From Anaerolineae bacterium (GTDB lineage Bacteria > Chloroflexota > Anaerolineae > JAFGEY01), in assembly GCA_016929205.1 (NCBI GenBank), contig JAFGJF010000372.1, positions 1 to 17,328 of the forward strand: 17,328 nt of DNA, written 5' to 3'. The notes below the pieces were generated by a model. That model saw nothing but the letters and a program-made list of their open reading frames with translations, was not told the DNA's origin and did not search any database. Positions within the stretch are counted from its first letter, which is position 1. Each line of letters starts with the position of its first letter. The position numbers and the translations under genes were made by a program. Below, in pieces: positions 13,600-17,328 of this stretch.

Positions 13600-14388
13600 A
13601 TGATCAGAATTGGATGCACCACCAGACCCTATGCGGCAGTGTCTTTTCAGGAGGCGTGCCAGCGCATCGCCGCAACGGGCTATACCGACGTTGCCGTCTT
13701 TTCTGGCATGGGCGTAGAGCCGGACAGCAGCCGTGAAGAGGTGCTGGTTGCGCGTGCTATTGCTCAAGATGCAGGCTTGGCACCCTCGATGCTGCTTGCC
13801 CGGGCTCCCTTGGAACTTGGACTGAAAGAGGCTGTTGCGGCATACAAAGGCCTCATCGACAGCGCCGTGACGTTAGGTGCAGCCTGGCTGCTGGACCTCG
13901 GCACGGGCAATGAGGCCTTTTATGAGGACTATTATGTGCTCATGCGCCAGGTTGCGCCGTATGCGCAGCAGGCTGGCGTCCAGATCACGCTCAAGCCGCA
14001 TGGTGGGATCACGCTGACCAACGATGAGCTGATCGCCGCCTATCACAAGGTCGATCATCCCGCTTTTGGTATTTGTTACGATCCGGGTAACATTATCTAT
14101 TATACCAAGGGGCAGGAACGGCCAGAGACGCACATCGCCCGGGTTGCACCGCTGGTCAAGACCGGAATCATCAAGGATTGCATCGTGCGTGATGGCAAAC
14201 CTGACGTCATGATCACGCCCGGCGAGGGTTGGGTTGACTTTGACGCCGTGTTATCCGGCCTGGTGAAGGGGGGTTTTGACGGGCCGCTGTATGTCGAGTG
14301 TGTGGGCGGCGAGTCGATAGACGAGATCGACCGAAACGTGCGCCGCACGTTGACCTTTGTGCGCGATATCCTGTCCAGGTTGATCTGA
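13600..14388 (+). CDS. xylose-isomerase-like TIM-barrel protein (sugar phosphate isomerase/epimerase)
   Basis: 262 aa, AAGGTGA at 13587-13593 as ribosome binding site. AP_endonuc_2 (COG1082) fold: MIRIGCTTRPY at strand one, ATGYTDVAVF at strand two, and the metal-site strands LKPHGG (131-136), CYDPGNIIYY (159-168), IIKDC (190-194), PGEGWVDF (207-214) and PLYVECVGG (229-237). Likely ligands are Asp161, His178 or His134, and Glu209/Glu233. The strand that often provides a glutamate has Lys132, as in a subgroup of this family. Together with the Gfo/Idh/MocA enzyme it forms a common pair in inositol, keto-sugar and unusual-sugar breakdown. Its stop overlaps the next start by one base. Confidence 0.88.
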   Translation: MIRIGCTTRPYAAVSFQEACQRIAATGYTDVAVFSGMGVEPDSSREEVLVARAIAQDAGLAPSMLLARAPLELGLKEAVAAYKGLIDSAVTLGAAWLLDLGTGNEAFYEDYYVLMRQVAPYAQQAGVQITLKPHGGITLTNDELIAAYHKVDHPAFGICYDPGNIIYYTKGQERPETHIARVAPLVKTGIIKDCIVRDGKPDVMITPGEGWVDFDAVLSGLVKGGFDGPLYVECVGGESIDEIDRNVRRTLTFVRDILSRLI

Positions 14389-15503
14389 TGGGCGGCTCGA
14401 TAACGCCTCGTCGTGCGCGCGAATGGGGCATTGTGCCCGGCATTCTCTCGCCCGGTTCTCTGAACGCGATCACGGATGTGGACGGCGTGTGTGTTGGGCA
14501 TATGACAGCGATTGAAGGCGAGGGCATCCGCACCGGCGCGACGGCGGTTCTGCCACATGGCGGGAACCTGTATTGGGACAAAGTTCCGGCTGGGGTGGTC
14601 GTGGGCAACGGCTATGGCAAGCTGATGGGCAGCACGCAGATCGCCGAGTTGGGCGAAATTGAAACGCCGATCGTCTTGACCAACACGCTGTCTGTGCCGC
14701 GCGCGGCGGACGCCATTCTCGATTGGACGCTGGCTCAACCTGGAAGCGACCGGATCCGTTCGGTGAATCCGGTCGTCGGAGAGACGAACGACGGTTACCT
14801 GAACGACATCTGCCTTCGCGTGCTGACCGCCGGCAGGATACGACAGGCAGTCAAGTCCGCCGAGGTGGGTCCGGTTCAAGAGGGCTGCGTCGGCGCAGGA
14901 ACCGGGACGATGGCTTTTGGCTGGAAAGGCGGCATCGGCACCAGTTCGCGCCGCTTGCCGCGCAGCCTGGGCGGGTACACGGTCGGCGTGTTGGTGCAGT
15001 CCAATTTTGGCGGCGTGTTGCAGATCCTGGGCGTGCCGGTTGGGCAAGCGCTGGGCCGGTACACTCTCCAGGATGCGCTGGATCGCGGCGATGCAGATGG
15101 CTCGATCATGATCGTTGTTGCCACCGACGCGCCTTTGTCCGACCGCAACTTGACGCGATTGGCACGGCGGGCATTGGCCGGGCTGGCGCGCGCGGGGGCG
15201 GCGATGAGCAACGGCTCGGGCGATTACGTCATTGCTTTTTCGACGGCCGAGAGCGTACGGCGTACACAAAAGCGGCGTCGCGGGCTGTCGACGGTGACTG
15301 AACTGCCAAACGAAGAGGTATCCCCGTTGTTTCAGGCCGTCATTGAAGCCACCGAGGAGGCGATCTATAATTCGCTGTTTATGGCAACGTCCATCACCGG
15401 CTACAAGGGCGCGTCGGCTGAAGCTCTGCCGATCGATCGCGCGCTGGATCTGCTCCGTGAACACAGCCAGATCGCGAACGTTCCACCCGTGGCACGAGCG
15501 TAG
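14388..15503 (+). CDS. P1/DmpA-family aminopeptidase (L-aminopeptidase/D-esterase type)
   Basis: 371 aa. Starts at the ATG overlapping the previous stop (TGATG); open sequence further upstream is only read-through of the isomerase gene. Family S58 self-processing Ntn-type hydrolase. WGIVPGILSPGSLNAITDVDGVCVGH is replaced in detail but typical in pattern at 13-38; ETNDGYLND (132-140) gives the conserved Tyr137, VQSNFGG (203-209) the Asn206, and GDADGSIMIVVATDAPL holds the expected Gly238-Ser239 self-cleavage site, with Ser239 as nucleophile. SNGSGDYVIAF (274-284) is the other signature. Relatives cleave N-terminal residues from peptides, amides or beta-peptides. Its tight fit into a sugar operon is unusual; the natural substrate is unknown. 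Confidence 0.93.
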   Translation: MGGSITPRRAREWGIVPGILSPGSLNAITDVDGVCVGHMTAIEGEGIRTGATAVLPHGGNLYWDKVPAGVVVGNGYGKLMGSTQIAELGEIETPIVLTNTLSVPRAADAILDWTLAQPGSDRIRSVNPVVGETNDGYLNDICLRVLTAGRIRQAVKSAEVGPVQEGCVGAGTGTMAFGWKGGIGTSSRRLPRSLGGYTVGVLVQSNFGGVLQILGVPVGQALGRYTLQDALDRGDADGSIMIVVATDAPLSDRNLTRLARRALAGLARAGAAMSNGSGDYVIAFSTAESVRRTQKRRRGLSTVTELPNEEVSPLFQAVIEATEEAIYNSLFMATSITGYKGASAEALPIDRALDLLREHSQIANVPPVARA

Positions 15504-15507
15504 TAGA

Positions 15508-15996
15508 ATGCCAATCACCGAGCGGATCGCGGGTGTCCCGCCCACAACACAGTTTGCCGTCCCAAGGCTGTGGTGGATGTGGCTGTTGGTCGTTTCCATC
15601 GCCGGGTGTGTCGGCGGCGTGGTGCTTGCGCTGGGCACAACCGTGTTTGAACCGGCCCTCGATGCGATCTGGTCCTTTGTCTTTGGCGCCGATGCGACGC
15701 CGTCTGCTGCCGACCGGGTAATGTTTAACGTGGCAATCGCCATCGGCGGCGGCCTACAAGCCGGGGCCAGTGCAATGATCGCCTTTATGGCCGTCCATCC
15801 ATTGCGGCGCGGCGAGCGCTGGGCGTGGGTGGCGTGTGTGTTGGGGCTGTCGTTGTGGCTCGTGCTTGATACCGGGCTGACGGTATGGTACTGCTTGCAC
15901 GGCTACCCGAGGTTGTGGCCCAAGGTGGTCAATGACCTGAGCTTTGTCGTCATGTTTGGCGTGCCCTATGCGGCACTGTATCGCTACTGTCGTTAG
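15508..15996 (+). CDS. small membrane protein with four predicted helices
   Basis: 162 aa; not recognised as a known family. The ATG is 4 nt after the preceding stop, without a clear Shine-Dalgarno, so coupling is likely; open sequence upstream belongs to the peptidase gene. Hydrophobic segments lie at about 21-45 (WWMWLLVVSIAGCVGGVVLAL), 70-97, 106-128 (WVACVLGLSLWLVLDTGLTV) and 141-158. Short basic loops (PLRRGERW) separate the second and third. No enzyme motif is seen. Its place in the operon suggests a role in the same pathway, but membership may be incidental. Confidence 0.75.
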   Translation: MPITERIAGVPPTTQFAVPRLWWMWLLVVSIAGCVGGVVLALGTTVFEPALDAIWSFVFGADATPSAADRVMFNVAIAIGGGLQAGASAMIAFMAVHPLRRGERWAWVACVLGLSLWLVLDTGLTVWYCLHGYPRLWPKVVNDLSFVVMFGVPYAALYRYCR

Positions 15997-16036
15997 CCCA
16001 CAATCCCCATTTTCTTGTATTTCGAATGGAGACAAG

Positions 16037-17328
16037 ATGAATTCGACGATTCAAAATGATACGGCCAAATGGATATGGAGCCCAGAAACAAACCGCAACC
16101 AGTACGTGCTCTTTTGTAAAGAGGTGATGCTGCCCGATGTGGTGACCTCGCTGCACAGTCGTATTTCTGCGTCTTATCACTATGAGCTGTACATCAACGG
16201 CGCGTTTGTTGCCCGAGGACCGGTGCACGGCGACCCGCAGTGGTGCCAGTATGATGAACTGTCCTATGAGGGCGACGGCAAAGCGAGACAGTTGCAGATC
16301 GCCATCCTGGTCCACCACGTGCCCGACAGAAAATTGCATTATCTGCTGCCCGCACCGGGCGGCCTCGTGGCCGAATTCCGGGCTGGTGGTGCGTGTGTTG
16401 TCACGAACGAGAGTTGGCGATGCAAGAATTTGACGATGTGGCGTGGGGATGTGCCCCCACGCGGCTGGGCGTTGGACGAGTGCGAGGATTATGATGCGAC
16501 GCTCGAGCCGGAAGGATGGCAGGACAAACGGTTCCCATCGCGCGTCATCGCGACTTGGGATCATGCCGTGCTCGTCCAGGATGCCGATGCCATTTGGGCT
16601 AACGACCAAAAACGGATGACGCCGTTTTTGCGACGGCGTTTCGTCGCCCCACTGCAGTTTAGGGCTTTCAAGGCGTTGCAGCCGGGTGCAGAGGACATAG
16701 GTGACGTATCGCGCACGTGCGACGAGGAACCGCTCGTCCCGGTGCATGATCAAGTAGCCTTTGACCTGGATGCCGTCAACAGCCGGTTGCAGGATGCTCA
16801 TGTTTTTACGTTTGACCTGGGACGCGAGTACGTTGGCTTTTACGATCTGGACATAGAGGCCCCCCAAGATACGGTCGTCGAACTATCTGGGGCAGAACTG
16901 CTGCGCGATGGCCGTCCCTGGATCTTGCGCAAGAATACGCGCTACTCGGTCCGCTACAGGGCGCGAGCCGGACGGCAGCGGTTCGTGTCCTTTGGTTGGA
17001 ACGGTTTTCGTTACTTGCATATGGTTATCCGTGGCAGTACGCAAGGGGTGCAGATCCACCGTATCGGCTGCCTGGAGCGTAAAGCACCGTTGACCTACAC
17101 CGGCGCCTGGTCGACGGACGACGAACGGCTGCAACAGATTTTTGATCTGTGCCGTTATACGCTAGAGGTGGGCGCGCAGGAGCACTTGATCGACTGTCCC
17201 ACCCGAGAGCAGACGCAGTACTGGGGCGATGCGCTGTGGATCGCCGAAAGCCTGTGGCGCGGCTTTGGGGCGCGGTCGTACCTGGAATGGTACCTGGAGA
17301 GTTTTTTGCACGTGCCGTTCAACGAGCA
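16037..17328 (+). CDS. GH78 alpha-L-rhamnosidase, 3'-truncated by window edge
   Basis: The first 430 aa are visible. ATG 16037 has GGAG at 16028-16031. The N-terminal half has beta-sandwich character: KWIWSPE, SYHYELYINGAFVARGPVHG (the accessory domain that approaches the active site), then FDLGREYVGFYDLDI and GAELLRDG, the pattern of the Bac_rhamnosid domains. The catalytic (alpha/alpha)6 barrel begins near 370, with DCPTREQTQYWGDALW at 386-401, matching the GH78 signature DCPxRExxxWxGDA that carries the general acid. No signal peptide, so likely cytoplasmic. Removes terminal alpha-L-rhamnose from oligosaccharides or glycosides. The remainder of the barrel lies beyond the window. Confidence 0.92.
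   Translation, partial: MNSTIQNDTAKWIWSPETNRNQYVLFCKEVMLPDVVTSLHSRISASYHYELYINGAFVARGPVHGDPQWCQYDELSYEGDGKARQLQIAILVHHVPDRKLHYLLPAPGGLVAEFRAGGACVVTNESWRCKNLTMWRGDVPPRGWALDECEDYDATLEPEGWQDKRFPSRVIATWDHAVLVQDADAIWANDQKRMTPFLRRRFVAPLQFRAFKALQPGAEDIGDVSRTCDEEPLVPVHDQVAFDLDAVNSRLQDAHVFTFDLGREYVGFYDLDIEAPQDTVVELSGAELLRDGRPWILRKNTRYSVRYRARAGRQRFVSFGWNGFRYLHMVIRGSTQGVQIHRIGCLERKAPLTYTGAWSTDDERLQQIFDLCRYTLEVGAQEHLIDCPTREQTQYWGDALWIAESLWRGFGARSYLEWYLESFLHVPFNE

Noticed and set aside
14100..15743. 547-codon open frame on the - strand
   Set aside because: It covers three + strand genes in antisense, is rich in His/Arg/Gln and ignores their boundaries; a product of GC-rich third positions.
15950..16867. 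305-codon open frame on the - strand
   Set aside because: Antisense to the rhamnosidase, which has clear GH78 motifs and a ribosome binding site on the + strand.

Overview
The window looks like a chromosomal segment of an environmental, GC-rich bacterium, most likely a member of the Chloroflexota (Anaerolineae-like). This is an inference, not a proof. It rests on the mixture of a chemosensory operon with a hybrid CheA, a REC-like/DUF3052 fusion, a GyrI-like protein, a P1-family peptidase inside a sugar locus, and spacers made of 7-nt iterated repeats. Shine-Dalgarno sites are common, and all intact genes lie on the + strand. No rRNA, tRNA, CRISPR array or transposase was seen.

Region 1 (1-7830) is a chemosensory/two-component operon. 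It holds the C-terminal part of a methyl-accepting chemotaxis protein, a hybrid CheA (Hpt, linker, dimerisation, ATPase, CheW, receiver), a CheY-like receiver protein, CheB, a small RsbT-like protein whose ATP-binding boxes have degenerated, a second CheY-like protein closely related to the first, and a REC-PAS-histidine kinase. From the first receiver gene onward the genes are packed with 1- to 8-bp overlaps or short gaps. The two real spacers (1001-1212 and 3901-3988) carry heptamer-period repeats and long hairpins. No separate cheW or cheR is seen, but the window starts inside the operon. The RsbT-like protein in the middle of the cluster is the most unusual element and suggests a cross-over between chemosensory signalling and partner switching.

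Region 2 (7831-11371) is an accessory stretch. A decayed receiver-domain remnant on the - strand (7841-8046) is followed by a promoter and palindrome region. Then come a GyrI-like protein, a receiver-like/DUF3052 fusion, a lipoprotein with a phosphodiester glycosidase (NAGPA-type) domain, and a P-loop kinase-like ATPase. A - strand segment at 11366-11610 reads like the broken C-terminus of an unidentified protein.

Region 3 (11619-17328) is a carbohydrate-use cluster. It contains a GH43-like beta-propeller hydrolase, a Gfo/Idh/MocA dehydrogenase, a xylose-isomerase-like TIM-barrel protein, a P1/DmpA aminopeptidase, a four-helix membrane protein, and the N-terminal 430 residues of a GH78 alpha-L-rhamnosidase that runs off the right edge. 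Neither glycoside hydrolase has a visible signal peptide, so they probably work on imported oligosaccharides, with the oxidoreductase and isomerase converting the released sugars. A TTGACA/TACCAT promoter candidate lies ahead of this cluster.
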